Source: JAMOBE01 sp039908285 (GTDB lineage Bacteria; Pseudomonadota; Alphaproteobacteria; Rhodospirillales; Rhodospirillaceae). Taken from it: a DNA stretch of 37,716 nt. The DNA lies in assembly GCA_039908285.1 (NCBI GenBank), contig JAMOBE010000029.1, forward strand, positions 1 through 37,716, read 5' to 3'. The number at the start of each line of letters is the position of its first letter. Within the stretch, counting starts at the first letter, position 1. The position numbers were made by a program, and so were the translations under genes. Under the pieces are notes generated by a model. The model saw only the letters and a program-made list of their open reading frames with translations. It did not search any database and was not told the origin of the DNA. Shown in pieces: positions 24,896 to 32,988 of the stretch.

Positions 24896-25795
24896 TCATG
24901 CCCCGGCCGGCGAGTGGGCCGGTGAGTGGGCGGCCGTCGCCCCCCGCATCGACTTCTGCAGCTTCTCGAAGGCCCGCACCTCGATCTGGCGCACCCGTTC
25001 GCGCGAGATGTCATAGCGCTGGCTGAGATCCTCGAGCGTCGTCGGAGTCTCACGCAGCCGTCGCGCCGTCAGGATGTGGCGCTCACGGTCGTTCAGACTC
25101 TTCAGCGCCTGGCTGAGCAGGGTGCGGCGCTGGCCAAGTTCTTCCTCCTCGGCCAGCAGAGTCTCCTGGCTTTCCGAGTCGTCCACCAGCCAGTCCTGCC
25201 ACTCGCCCTCGCCATCCAGGCGCACCGGCGTGTTCAGGGAATGGTCGGGGCTCGCCAGCCGGCGGTTCATCTGCACCACCTCGGTCTCGGAAACCTCGAG
25301 ACGCTCGGCGATGGTGGTGACGTTCTCGGGCGAGAGATCGCCGTCCTCGATGGCCTGCATCTGCCCCTTCAGCTTGCGCAGGTTGAAGAACAGCTTCTTC
25401 TGCGCGGCCGTCGTCCCCATCTTCACCAGCGACCACGAGTGAAGGATGTATTCTTGAATCGCCGCTCTGATCCACCACATGGCATATGTGGCCAGACGGA
25501 AGCCGCGATCCGGGTCGAAGCGCTTCACCGCCTGCATCAGGCCGACGTTGCCCTCGGAGATGACCTCGCCCATCGGCAGGCCGTAACCGCGGTAGCCCAT
25601 GGCGATCTTCGCCACCAGGCGCAGGTGGCTCGTGACCATCCGGTGGGCCGCCGCCATGTCGCCGCCATCGCGGTAGGCCCGCGAAAGCGCGTACTCCTCC
25701 TCGGGAGCCAGCATGGGGAACTTGCGGATATCCTGAAGGTACCGGGACAGGTTGCTTTCCGGTGCGATCATGAAGGAGGGTGAATATGCACTCAT
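24896..25795 (-). CDS. rpoH: heat-shock sigma factor RpoH (sigma-32)
   Basis: 299 residues. Region 1.2/2.1 begins NLSRYLQDIRKFPML. Region 2 contains LVAKIAMGYRGYGLPMGEVISEGNVGLMQAVKRF and ATYAMWWIRAAIQEYIL. The RpoH-box region (QKKLFFNLRKLKGQM) distinguishes it from RpoD. Region 4 carries SLNDRERHIL and the helix-turn-helix ETPTTLEDLSQRYDISRERVRQIE. It directs transcription of chaperone and protease genes. I chose the ATG at 25795 with GGAG upstream; a TTG at 25813 would add six residues. It follows rluD on the same strand after about 135 bp. Confidence 0.96.
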   Translation of the reverse strand: MSAYSPSFMIAPESNLSRYLQDIRKFPMLAPEEEYALSRAYRDGGDMAAAHRMVTSHLRLVAKIAMGYRGYGLPMGEVISEGNVGLMQAVKRFDPDRGFRLATYAMWWIRAAIQEYILHSWSLVKMGTTAAQKKLFFNLRKLKGQMQAIEDGDLSPENVTTIAERLEVSETEVVQMNRRLASPDHSLNTPVRLDGEGEWQDWLVDDSESQETLLAEEEELGQRRTLLSQALKSLNDRERHILTARRLRETPTTLEDLSQRYDISRERVRQIEVRAFEKLQKSMRGATAAHSPAHSPAGA

Positions 25796-25930
25796 GCCAA
25801 TGTCTCCGTTCAATGGTCCGCGATGGATCGCCCGTACCGCACCCCCGTGAGCTTCTCAGACCCCCACGATCACGGTATCGGACCTCTCGCTCATAGGCAA
25901 ACAATAGCAGACTTCGGATGTCAGGCATAG

Positions 25931-26914
25931 CTAGAATTGGTATCTTTCCAATTCGCCAATCAGAGCCTTGATATCATTGGGGATCGTGCTTTCGAATCGC
26001 AGTTTGTTCCCGTTCAGCGGGTGGACGAAGCCGATCAAATGTGCGTGAAGTGCCTGGCGGGGGAAGGTCCGGAGCGCCACGTCCGCTCCGCCAGGTGAGG
26101 CCGGTGAGCCTCGTCCGTTGCGTCCATAGACCGGGTCACCCACCAGGGGGTGGCCGATGGAGCGCATATGAACGCGAATCTGGTGGGTCCGCCCGGTGGC
26201 CAGGCGGCATTCCACCACACTCGCCGTGCGGCCGAAGGCCTTGATCACGCGGTAGTGGGTCAGGGCGTGTCGGCCGCCCTGGCGCACCACCGTCATCTTC
26301 TTGCGGTCGGTCGAACTGCGGCCGATGTTGCCCTCGATGCGTCCCTGGCCCGGGGTCGGCACGCCCCACACCACGGCGGTGTAGGCGCGGTCGATGGAGT
26401 GCTCGGCGAACTGACTCGCCAGGCCGTGGTGGGCGCGGTCGGACTTGGCCGCCACCAGCAGGCCGCTGGTGTCCTTGTCGATCCGATGGACGATACCGGG
26501 CCGTCTGATCCCGCCGACACCCGACAGGCTGTCGCCGCAGTGGGCCAGCAGGGCGTTGACCAGCGTCGCGTCGGGATTGCCCGGAGCGGGATGGACCACC
26601 ATGCCTGCTGGTTTGTCGATCACGATCACGTCCTCATCCTCGTACACCACCACAAGGCCGATGGCCTGGGCCACCGGCTCGGCCGGAGTGGCCTCCGGCA
26701 CCACCACCATCACCGACTGCCCGATCTTGACGCGGCAGGCGGGATCGTCGATGGTCCTGCCGTCGGCGCTGACCCGGCCCTCCTCGATCAACGCCTTGAG
26801 GCGCGACCGGGACAGGGACGGAATCTCTCCGGCCAGCCACTTGTCCAGACGGATATCGGACCGCTCTTCCGTCACATGCAGCCTGAACGCACTGCCATTG
26901 TCCTCGGTTGCCAT
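25931..26914 (-). CDS. rluD: RluD-family 23S rRNA pseudouridine synthase
   Basis: 327 residues from the ATG at 26914. An N-terminal S4 RNA-binding domain (IRLDKWLAGEIPSLSRSRLK) is followed by the RluA-type catalytic domain. The catalytic Asp lies in HRIDKDTSGLLV, with DKPAGMVVHPAPG before it and GRTHQIRVHM and HPLVGDPVYG after it. RluD makes the pseudouridines of helix 69 in 23S rRNA. An upstream in-frame ATG at 26950 would give 339 residues but would leave only 23 bp to the divergent gene and has no ribosome-binding site; GGGAG precedes the inner start at somewhat long spacing. The RluD/RluC distinction is inferred from domain layout. Confidence 0.88.
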   Translation of the reverse strand: MATEDNGSAFRLHVTEERSDIRLDKWLAGEIPSLSRSRLKALIEEGRVSADGRTIDDPACRVKIGQSVMVVVPEATPAEPVAQAIGLVVVYEDEDVIVIDKPAGMVVHPAPGNPDATLVNALLAHCGDSLSGVGGIRRPGIVHRIDKDTSGLLVAAKSDRAHHGLASQFAEHSIDRAYTAVVWGVPTPGQGRIEGNIGRSSTDRKKMTVVRQGGRHALTHYRVIKAFGRTASVVECRLATGRTHQIRVHMRSIGHPLVGDPVYGRNGRGSPASPGGADVALRTFPRQALHAHLIGFVHPLNGNKLRFESTIPNDIKALIGELERYQF

Positions 26915-26973
26915 GCCGTCGTAAAAATCTCCCAATGGTGCACCGTTCATGATGGTACCACGAGGAGCCCGCC

Positions 26974-27285
26974 ATGAAGGCCGTGAAAGCCATCGTCATC
27001 GTGATGACCGCCCTGCTGGTGATCGGGCTCGGGCTGGTGGCTTATGGCATGATGACCCGGGCGTCCAGGGTGGCCGTCGAGCCCCCCCGGGCCGCAGCAG
27101 CCCGCGGCTTTGGCGCGATCGGTCTGGGCCAGCCGGACGGCAGCCGCATCGCCGGGATGACGACGGCCGGCGACGGACTGCTGCTGCTGCGCATCGAGGG
27201 CGGCGGCTCCGCCGAGCGGGTCGTCGTGGTGGACCTTTCCTCCGGCCGGGTGCTGGGCGCGGTGGGGCTTGGGGCGGCGCCGTGA
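26974..27285 (+). CDS. small membrane protein, DUF6476-like
   Basis: 103 residues. One N-terminal membrane helix (IVIVMTALLVIGLGLVAYGMM) is followed by a soluble tail with two beta-like strands (GLLLLRIEGG; ERVVVVDLSSGRVLG). It resembles the short DUF6476-type proteins often found beside rluD in alphaproteobacteria; I judge this by layout and tail pattern only. It is divergent from rluD and has GAGGAG before the ATG. Its stop overlaps the GTG start of the JAMM gene, so the two are co-translated. Function unknown. Confidence 0.7.
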   Translation: MKAVKAIVIVMTALLVIGLGLVAYGMMTRASRVAVEPPRAAAARGFGAIGLGQPDGSRIAGMTTAGDGLLLLRIEGGGSAERVVVVDLSSGRVLGAVGLGAAP

Positions 27286-27728
27286 GCGTTCCACCGCGAC
27301 CGTCGAGTCTCAGCCTGCCCGCGGCGGATCTGGCCCGCATCCGGGCCGAGGCCGAGGCGGCCTATCCCGCCGAGTGCTGTGGCCTGCTGGTGGGCCGGAT
27401 CGCGGCGGACGGGGTCCTGGCGCGCGCCGTCGCCGGTCGGAACCTGCTGGCCGGTGAGAGCCGCGACCGCTTCGAGGTCGATCCCGCGTTGCGACTCCGG
27501 CTGATGCGCGAGTTCAGGGGAACACCCGAGACGGTGGTCGGCCACTACCACTCCCACCCCGACCATCCGCCGCGTCCCTCGGCCCACGACCTCGCCATGG
27601 TCTTCGAGCCCGACCTGGTCTGGCTCATCGTCGCGGTGACCGGCGGACACGCCGGCGAGGCCGGCGCCTTCCTGCCGACCGCCGACCAGCGGGGTTTCGA
27701 CCGACTCATCCTCAAGTCGGACCTGTGA
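27282..27728 (+). CDS. JAMM/MPN-type (M67) zinc metalloprotease
   Basis: 148 residues. The full JAMM site is present: Glu31 in the ECCGLL motif, then His90-x-His92, seven residues, Ser100 and Asp103 (HSHPDHPPRPSAHD). In bacteria such stand-alone M67 proteins cleave isopeptide or C-terminal tails from ubiquitin-like or sulphur-carrier proteins. No ThiS/MoaD-like or E1-like gene lies nearby, so the substrate is unknown. It starts at a GTG overlapping the upstream stop (GTGA). Confidence 0.88.
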   Translation: MSVPPRPSSLSLPAADLARIRAEAEAAYPAECCGLLVGRIAADGVLARAVAGRNLLAGESRDRFEVDPALRLRLMREFRGTPETVVGHYHSHPDHPPRPSAHDLAMVFEPDLVWLIVAVTGGHAGEAGAFLPTADQRGFDRLILKSDL

Positions 27729-27792
27729 GAAATCCGGGTTGATCGGGTAAAATTGGCGCGTGACAAGGCGGTGAAATTACGAATCCATGGTG

Positions 27793-27809
27793 CCCCTCGA
27801 ATCGAGGGG
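27793..27809. terminator. short hairpin between convergent JAMM and kinase genes
   Basis: CCCCTCG and CGAGGGG form a perfect 7-bp stem around AAT, just after the kinase stop on the minus strand. There is no T-run, so function is inferred only from position. Confidence 0.45.
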
Positions 27810-27817
27810 AGGGAGGA

Positions 27818-29965
27818 CTATGGAGTCGGTGGGGCGATTCCACTGCCCGACTCTCCGCCGTGGCCGGTCACCGGCAGGAAGATCCGGACTGCGGTGCCGT
27901 GGTCGAGACCGGACATGACGGCGATGCAGCCGCCCTGGCGCTGGACCAGTCCGTGGACCACCGACAGGCCGAGGCCCTTGCCCTCGCCCACGCGGGAGGT
28001 GGTGAAGAACGGCTCGAAGGCCCGGTTCAGGGTGTCGCCATCCATGCCGCAGCCGTCGTCGCCGATGGTCAGGAGGACGTGCTCGCCGACGGGAAGGGGG
28101 CCGAGGACGAGCTGGGCGCCATCCTCCGGCCCGGACATGGCGGCGAAGGGGGAGTCGCCGTCGCACTGCTCGGTGGACAGGGCGATGGACAGGGTGCCGC
28201 TTCGCAGCGCCATCGCCCGGCAGCCGTTCAGGTACAGGTGCCATATGAGGTGACAGAACTGGTCATGGTCCATGGCCACCCGCGCGTCGTCGTCGTCGAT
28301 CCGTGTTTCCAGCCGCAGCCCCGCCGGCAGGCCGCCGCGCAACTGGGGCATGAGGCGGCCCAGGGCTTCGCTCGGGCAGATCCCCGGCGTTCCGGTCCCG
28401 CCGGCCTCACCGGCCGCGTCGGCGCTGAACACCAGCAGTTCGCGCACGATGGCCGCGGCGCGCCAGCCGCCGTCCACGACCTCCAGCATCTGCGGCAGCG
28501 CCGGATGGTTGCTGCCGATGGCCGCCTCGACGCTTTCGGCGTTGGCCAGCATGGCGTTGAGGATGTTGTTGAACTCGTGGGCCGTCCCGCCGGCCAGTCG
28601 GCTGATGGCCTCCATCTTGCGGGCCTGGAAATCCCGTTCCCGCAGCAGCGCCTGGAGCCGCTCCGTCGCCTGGCGGGTGGCGATCTCGCGGACGATGGCG
28701 GTGAAGTGCACCTGTCCGGCCGAGTCCCAGCGGGCCAGCGTCATCTCGATGGGAACGGTGCTGCCGTCCTTGCGCATGGCCACGGCTTCGATGGCCACGG
28801 GCTCTGTGCGCGCCCGCTCCGCCAGTTGATGGAACGGGTTGCCGTCGGAGGAGACCCGCGCCGAGGGATCCATGATCAGGCCGGAGAGCCGACATCCGAT
28901 GGCCTCCCCCGGCTCATGGCCGAAGATGGTCACGGCAGCCCGGTTCCACGAGGTCACCACCCCCTGGCCGTCGGTGGACATGATGGCATCGGAGGCGCGG
29001 TCGCTGACGTTGCGGAAATGCTCCTCGCTGGCCCGCAGCGCCGCCGTGGCGCGGACGATTTCCTTCCGGAGACGAATCGGCGTGTGCAGCCGCTGGAAGG
29101 TGACCGTGCCGGCCAGCAGCGAGACCACGGCGCCGATGATCCAGATCACCGGTTGCGACGGGCCGTGGGCCGGCCAGCCGCCGACCGGCATGACCCCGAG
29201 CTGCCACGACCCGCTGGGCATGCTGACGTCGATCAGCACGGGATCGCGGTTGAAGATGCCCTGGTCGCCGAATACCGCCCCCCCGCGTTCGCCCAGCCCG
29301 TCCCTGCCCCGCAGGGCCGCCGCATAGGTCGGGTCCATGGGGGGGGTGAGTCCGCCCTCGATCAGGATCGGATCGACGTCGAGAACGACGGTGGCGAAGC
29401 CCCAGAACCTGCTGCGGCCGGTCTCGTCGTCCACGAACAGCGGCAGGCGGGCCACCAGTCCCGTTCCCCCCTGGATGAGGGGAAACGGACCGGCGACGAC
29501 GAATCGCCGCTCGTCGATGGATCGCAGGACGGCGGCTCGCCGCTGCGGGTCGGCCAGCAGGTCGTGGCCCTTGACGCCGGCGTTGCCGGTTTCGGGATGG
29601 ACGTGGGTGACGACGGCTCCGGGGGCGAGCTGCAGGCTGCGGACGCCGTGGATGCCCGCCTTCGTCAGCCCCTCGGCAAAGGTGGTGAAGTCCGACAGGT
29701 CGTGGGGGTGGCTGCGGGCGAAGGCGGCCAGACCCGACGCCAGATTGAGACGGGCGCCCAGCGCCCCCTCCAGCCGCGCCCGCAGGACCGAGGCCTGCCG
29801 CACCGCGCCGAGTCGTGCCTCCTGATGGATGCGGTCCCGCTCATAGCCGTCGATGCGCACGATGGCGAAGGCGACGAGCAGCGCCGTCAGCATCGCGCCG
29901 ATGAGCGGCCGCGCGCGGGTCAGTGGTGTTTCGGCCGATCCTGAAGGTCCCCCTGAAGGTCTCAC
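27818..29965 (-). CDS. CHASE-PAS sensor histidine kinase
   Basis: 715 residues. Membrane helix 1 (about 20-37) is followed by a periplasmic CHASE ligand-binding domain (about 60-255; GIHGVRSLQL, GFATVVLDVDPIL). Membrane helix 2 (about 272-290) leads to a cytoplasmic PAS domain (about 312-430). The H-box GGTAHEFNNILNAM has the phosphoacceptor His463. The catalytic domain carries an N-box (LYLNGCRAM), G1 (DDGCGMD), an F-box (FEPFFTT) and G2 (GKGLGL). The NtrB-like HEFNN H-box places it among kinases acting on CheY-like regulators. No response regulator is encoded nearby. It begins at a GTG (GAGAGGGA upstream) 20 bp after the cytochrome frame, so it is probably co-transcribed with it and may sense a compound or redox state linked to it. 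Confidence 0.92.
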   Translation of the reverse strand: MRPSGGPSGSAETPLTRARPLIGAMLTALLVAFAIVRIDGYERDRIHQEARLGAVRQASVLRARLEGALGARLNLASGLAAFARSHPHDLSDFTTFAEGLTKAGIHGVRSLQLAPGAVVTHVHPETGNAGVKGHDLLADPQRRAAVLRSIDERRFVVAGPFPLIQGGTGLVARLPLFVDDETGRSRFWGFATVVLDVDPILIEGGLTPPMDPTYAAALRGRDGLGERGGAVFGDQGIFNRDPVLIDVSMPSGSWQLGVMPVGGWPAHGPSQPVIWIIGAVVSLLAGTVTFQRLHTPIRLRKEIVRATAALRASEEHFRNVSDRASDAIMSTDGQGVVTSWNRAAVTIFGHEPGEAIGCRLSGLIMDPSARVSSDGNPFHQLAERARTEPVAIEAVAMRKDGSTVPIEMTLARWDSAGQVHFTAIVREIATRQATERLQALLRERDFQARKMEAISRLAGGTAHEFNNILNAMLANAESVEAAIGSNHPALPQMLEVVDGGWRAAAIVRELLVFSADAAGEAGGTGTPGICPSEALGRLMPQLRGGLPAGLRLETRIDDDDARVAMDHDQFCHLIWHLYLNGCRAMALRSGTLSIALSTEQCDGDSPFAAMSGPEDGAQLVLGPLPVGEHVLLTIGDDGCGMDGDTLNRAFEPFFTTSRVGEGKGLGLSVVHGLVQRQGGCIAVMSGLDHGTAVRIFLPVTGHGGESGSGIAPPTP

Positions 29966-29985
29966 GTGGTCCCTCTCCCTGATGG

Positions 29986-30906
29986 CTACCGACGCTCGGA
30001 CGCTTCCCTGGGTTCCGGCTTGAGGAAGGCGGCTTCGACATAGCTGGCGACGGCCTCGATGTCGTCGTCGCCCAGGACGTTGCGCCAGGCGGCCATCGAG
30101 GTGCCGACCAGGCCGTCGCGGATGGCTCGGCGAAGAGTCTCCCCCCGCAGGTGGGCCGTCTGCGTCGGATCGGTGAAGTTGCGGGGATGCGGCTCCAGGA
30201 ACGCGCCGATCCAGTTGCGGCCGGTTCCGTCGCGGGCATGGCAGAAGGCGCAGTTGTCGTCGAAAATCTGCTTGCCCCGACGGCCCGTCTCGTTCAGGCC
30301 CGGCACCTCGAACGGCCTGTCATGTACGCCATAGGTGCTGGCGCGGCTGATGACATCGAGGGGGTTGCGAACCACGCCGCCCATGTGGGACAGGGGGTAG
30401 CTCTCCCACTTCGCCTTGGCGGAAATCGGCTCGTGGCAGGTGACGCAGGCGCCGAGAAACAGGCGGCGCCCCGCCCTGGCTTCGTCGGTCAGGTCGGCAT
30501 CGGGCCGATCCAGGGAGATTTCACCCCGGACGAAGGGATAGGCCGGAGCGTACTTCTCCCGGTGATCCGGCCAGCCGTTCTCGGGGATGTGGTAGGCGGT
30601 GTTGGGCGCGCCACGGCGCACGAACTCGTCGACGACGAAGGCGGCAACGGCCCGCATCTCCCGATCCGTCAGCGCCCCGGCGAAGCTTTTCATGGCCGTT
30701 CCCGGTACCCCATCCTGCAACCGCTTCACGACGGTGGCGACGTCGAGGGACCCGGCCTGGGTGAAATCGCGAGGTCTGGGATCCAGAAGCTGGGCCGCGA
30801 CCGTTTTGGCATCTCCACTGTACCCGTGACAGAAGTAACAGCGGAAGTTGTAAACGGCGCGGCCCTCCTTCAGGCTATCGTCATCGTCCGGTCCTAGTTT
30901 TTTTTT
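29986..30906 (-). pseudogene. start-less three-haem cytochrome c segment, 3' part of a split six-haem gene
   Basis: About 303 residues in the -1 frame relative to the upstream cytochrome. CxxCH motifs are CYFCH (about residue 23 after the A-run), CVTCH and CAFCH. Typical class I spacing and distal Met segments (GTAMKSF, GTSMAAW) are present. No ATG, GTG or TTG in this frame lies between the A-run and the first haem motif. The only upstream start (GTG 31047) would read about 45 Arg/His-rich shadow residues through the other gene, with no signal peptide. A periplasmic cytochrome needs export, so this segment must be translated as a fusion with the upstream frame, or be dead. Its domains match those of the upstream half, and codon use is normal, which argues for function. 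Confidence 0.8.
30894..30906 (-). promoter_or_regulatory. A9 slippery run followed directly by a TAG stop (possible -1 frameshift site)
   Basis: On the minus strand the frame reads TCA AAA AAA AAC TAG. A AAA AAC is a classic -1 slippery heptamer, and the nine-A run also permits transcriptional slippage or replication indels. A shift by -1 (or one extra A) joins the two cytochrome frames exactly, with no stop between them. I see no strong hairpin close downstream. Confidence 0.6.
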
Positions 30907-32120
30907 GACGCCGCACCGGCGTTCGCTCCGGTCCCGGTGCCAGCCCCCGCGCCCGCGGCACTGGCCGGCTGGTCGGGTCGGGTGAAGGTGGTGAACACGT
31001 ACTCGGTGACGTTGGCGATCTGCTGCCGGTCGAGAACCTTCGACCACGCCGGCATTTCCGTGCCGTTCACGCCCATGGAGATCTTGACGAACAGCTTCGG
31101 ACGGTTGAGTTCCTGACGGGCTGCCGCATCGTTCAGGATGGCGGGCTTCGGATTGATGAAGTAGGCCCGCGGTCCCTTGCCGTCGCCGTCCTTGCCGTGG
31201 CAGAGGTAGCAGTTGGCGTTGTAGAACTCGCGCCCGGCGGCGACGTCGCCCTTCAGTCCGTCGGGCATGGGGGCGGACATGTCGACGGGACCATCCCGGA
31301 GGGCTTCCTTGGCCTGCTTCGCCTGCTCCCTCGCCTGCTCGAGGCCATGCTGCATCGGGCCGGCCGGAATGGCGGAGGAGGACTCGGCCCGGGAGGGGAG
31401 GGCCGCCACCTTGCGATTCCCGGCATCGGGGATTTCCGCGTCGTCCTTCTCATTCGTGGGAACGTCGCCGACGTGCACGAAGGTCGAGCGGATGTAATCC
31501 ACCACGGCGGCGATGTCGTCCCGCGACAACTGGGTGGAAAAGCCCACCATGGCCGTTCGCGGGCTGCCGTAGGTGACCGTGTTGATCATGTGGCGCCGCG
31601 ACAGCTCCCTGGCCTTCGGCGAGGTGAAATTGAACGGCGAGGGATCGAGGCCGTGCTTGGCCCACGAGGCGCCGTCACCACGGTCGCCGTGGCAGACCGA
31701 GCAGGACTTGGCGAAGATCGCCCGTCCCGTGCTGGCGTCGGAGACCGGGGCCGGCAGCATGAAGGCCTCGCGCATGTAGGCGACGAGGCCCTTCGCCTCG
31801 TCGGGCTTCACCGAGTCGGCCCAGGCGCGCCGAGTCGCCTCGTCGTGTCCGGTCACGACCCCGGCCAGCATGCGCGCGAAGTCGTAGGCGACCACGGCCT
31901 GAGGTGTGGTGAAATCCGGGACCCGGCTCTTCTGCGCCGCGGCGGCCGGACCGTTGCCGGCCGCCGCGTCGCCGTGGCAGGAGACGCAGAACGCGAGATA
32001 ACTCTTTTTCCCCGCGATCTTCTGGGCCGCGTCCTGGCGAGCGATGTCGTCGACGGCAGCACTGGCGGGCATGGCCAGCAGGATCGCCGCCGCAAAGCCG
32101 ACCAACCGAAGAGCCTGCAT
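30894..32120 (-). CDS. three-haem cytochrome c, 5' part of a probable six-haem cytochrome
   Basis: 408 residues. The signal peptide (MQALRLVGFAAAILLAMPASA) is cleaved before AVDD. Three CxxCH sites lie at 45-49 (CVSCH), 140-144 (CSVCH) and 304-308 (CYLCH), each in a class I cytochrome c domain. Distal methionines are likely in RTAMVGF and GTEMPAW. A charged helical linker (about 225-280) separates domains 2 and 3. The C-terminus is an Ala/Gly/Thr linker ending ASKKN at the A9 run, which looks like an interdomain linker rather than a natural end. I chose the ATG at 32120 (AAGGA seven bases upstream); 32135 would add five residues. It is periplasmic and needs the Ccm system. Confidence 0.9.
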   Translation of the reverse strand: MQALRLVGFAAAILLAMPASAAVDDIARQDAAQKIAGKKSYLAFCVSCHGDAAAGNGPAAAAQKSRVPDFTTPQAVVAYDFARMLAGVVTGHDEATRRAWADSVKPDEAKGLVAYMREAFMLPAPVSDASTGRAIFAKSCSVCHGDRGDGASWAKHGLDPSPFNFTSPKARELSRRHMINTVTYGSPRTAMVGFSTQLSRDDIAAVVDYIRSTFVHVGDVPTNEKDDAEIPDAGNRKVAALPSRAESSSAIPAGPMQHGLEQAREQAKQAKEALRDGPVDMSAPMPDGLKGDVAAGREFYNANCYLCHGKDGDGKGPRAYFINPKPAILNDAAARQELNRPKLFVKISMGVNGTEMPAWSKVLDRQQIANVTEYVFTTFTRPDQPASAAGAGAGTGTGANAGAASKKN

Positions 32121-32232
32121 TTCGATCCTTTCCATATTGCGCCTTTACGGCTCGTTTCTCGAATCCTGCAAACTTCAGGCCAGGGTGGCGCGCTGTTTGC
32201 TTCGCACCCCCGGTCCAACCAGGGGAGGGGAA
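32121..32232. promoter_or_regulatory. divergent promoter region between the two cytochrome operons
   Basis: 112 bp between the minus-strand cytochrome start and the plus-strand five-haem cytochrome. Both operons must initiate here. It contains moderately AT-rich patches (TTTACGGCTCGTTTC; CTGCAAACTTC), but I cannot assign a convincing -35/-10 pair or a named regulator site. Confidence 0.55.
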
Positions 32233-32988
32233 TTGTATGATCCCGCGACCGGCTTGACCAAAGGAATTCACAGGGCGGTTCTCGCTTTGATGATGCTCGT
32301 GGCCGCAGCCTATCCCACGATCAGTGGGACGCTGAACGGGTCGAAGCATGACCTGACGAGTTTCAACATCCGGGCGGGGGTGGAGGCGATGACGGGCGTC
32401 GTCTTCAACGATTATCGTGATCCATGCATCTACTGTCACGTGCCGGATGCGGCGTCGGGAAGTGCCGCTCCCGCCAGTGGTTCCCAGATTCGAGACTGGA
32501 ATCGCTATTTTCCCACCGACACCGAGGTCTACCAGAGCACGACTCTCAAAGGGAGGGTCCGGAGCCTGGGTAACGAGAGTCTGCTCTGCCTCTCCTGCCA
32601 CGACGGTAGCATGGCTGTTGACATGGTCGTAACCAAGCCGCAGAACTGGTCGTCAAAGGATGAGGCGGGGCTTCACATGAAACTCGACCGCGGTGGCGGG
32701 CTCGATCGCTGCACCCAGTGTCACGATGGGATAACGGCCCATCGCATGGATGCTGTTGCCATTGGCAGCAATTTGATGGACGATCACCCCGTTGGCATCA
32801 ATTATCCCGGCGCCTTCGACAGTCCCGACTTTCATCCGCCGGGGTCGGAGGGGAAATTCAGTAACGGCATAACGCTTTTTCGCAACAAGGTCGAATGCGC
32901 GACCTGCCACGACGTTCACAACCCGGATATCGTACCATTCCTCAGGGTGGAGCCGAAGTTCCTATGCACAACGTGCCACAACAAGTGA
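32233..32988 (+). CDS. five-haem cytochrome c (doubled-CxxCH type)
   Basis: 251 residues from a TTG preceded by AGGGGAGGGG; an ATG at 32290 is an alternative but would cut into the signal peptide. The hydrophobic segment AVLALMMLVAAAYPT acts as signal or anchor. CxxCH motifs lie at 65-69 (CIYCH), 119-123 (CLSCH), 160-164 (CTQCH), 222-226 (CATCH) and 245-249 (CTTCH). DDHPVGI and ECATCHDVHN, then FLRVEPKFLCTTCHNK, are typical of multihaem proteins with bis-His coordination. Extra histidines are available as sixth ligands. It is a periplasmic electron carrier. The stop overlaps the following lipoprotein gene, so the two are translationally linked. Confidence 0.88.
   Translation: MYDPATGLTKGIHRAVLALMMLVAAAYPTISGTLNGSKHDLTSFNIRAGVEAMTGVVFNDYRDPCIYCHVPDAASGSAAPASGSQIRDWNRYFPTDTEVYQSTTLKGRVRSLGNESLLCLSCHDGSMAVDMVVTKPQNWSSKDEAGLHMKLDRGGGLDRCTQCHDGITAHRMDAVAIGSNLMDDHPVGINYPGAFDSPDFHPPGSEGKFSNGITLFRNKVECATCHDVHNPDIVPFLRVEPKFLCTTCHNK

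Noticed and set aside
27860..29944. 694-codon plus-strand frame opposite the histidine kinase
   Set aside because: The kinase on the minus strand has complete domains; the opposite frame is His/Gln/Gly-rich shadow.
31002..31047. GTG at 31047 as a genuine start for the downstream cytochrome
   Set aside because: It would place an Arg/His-rich non-signal sequence before the haem domains of a periplasmic protein and lies deep in the upstream gene.
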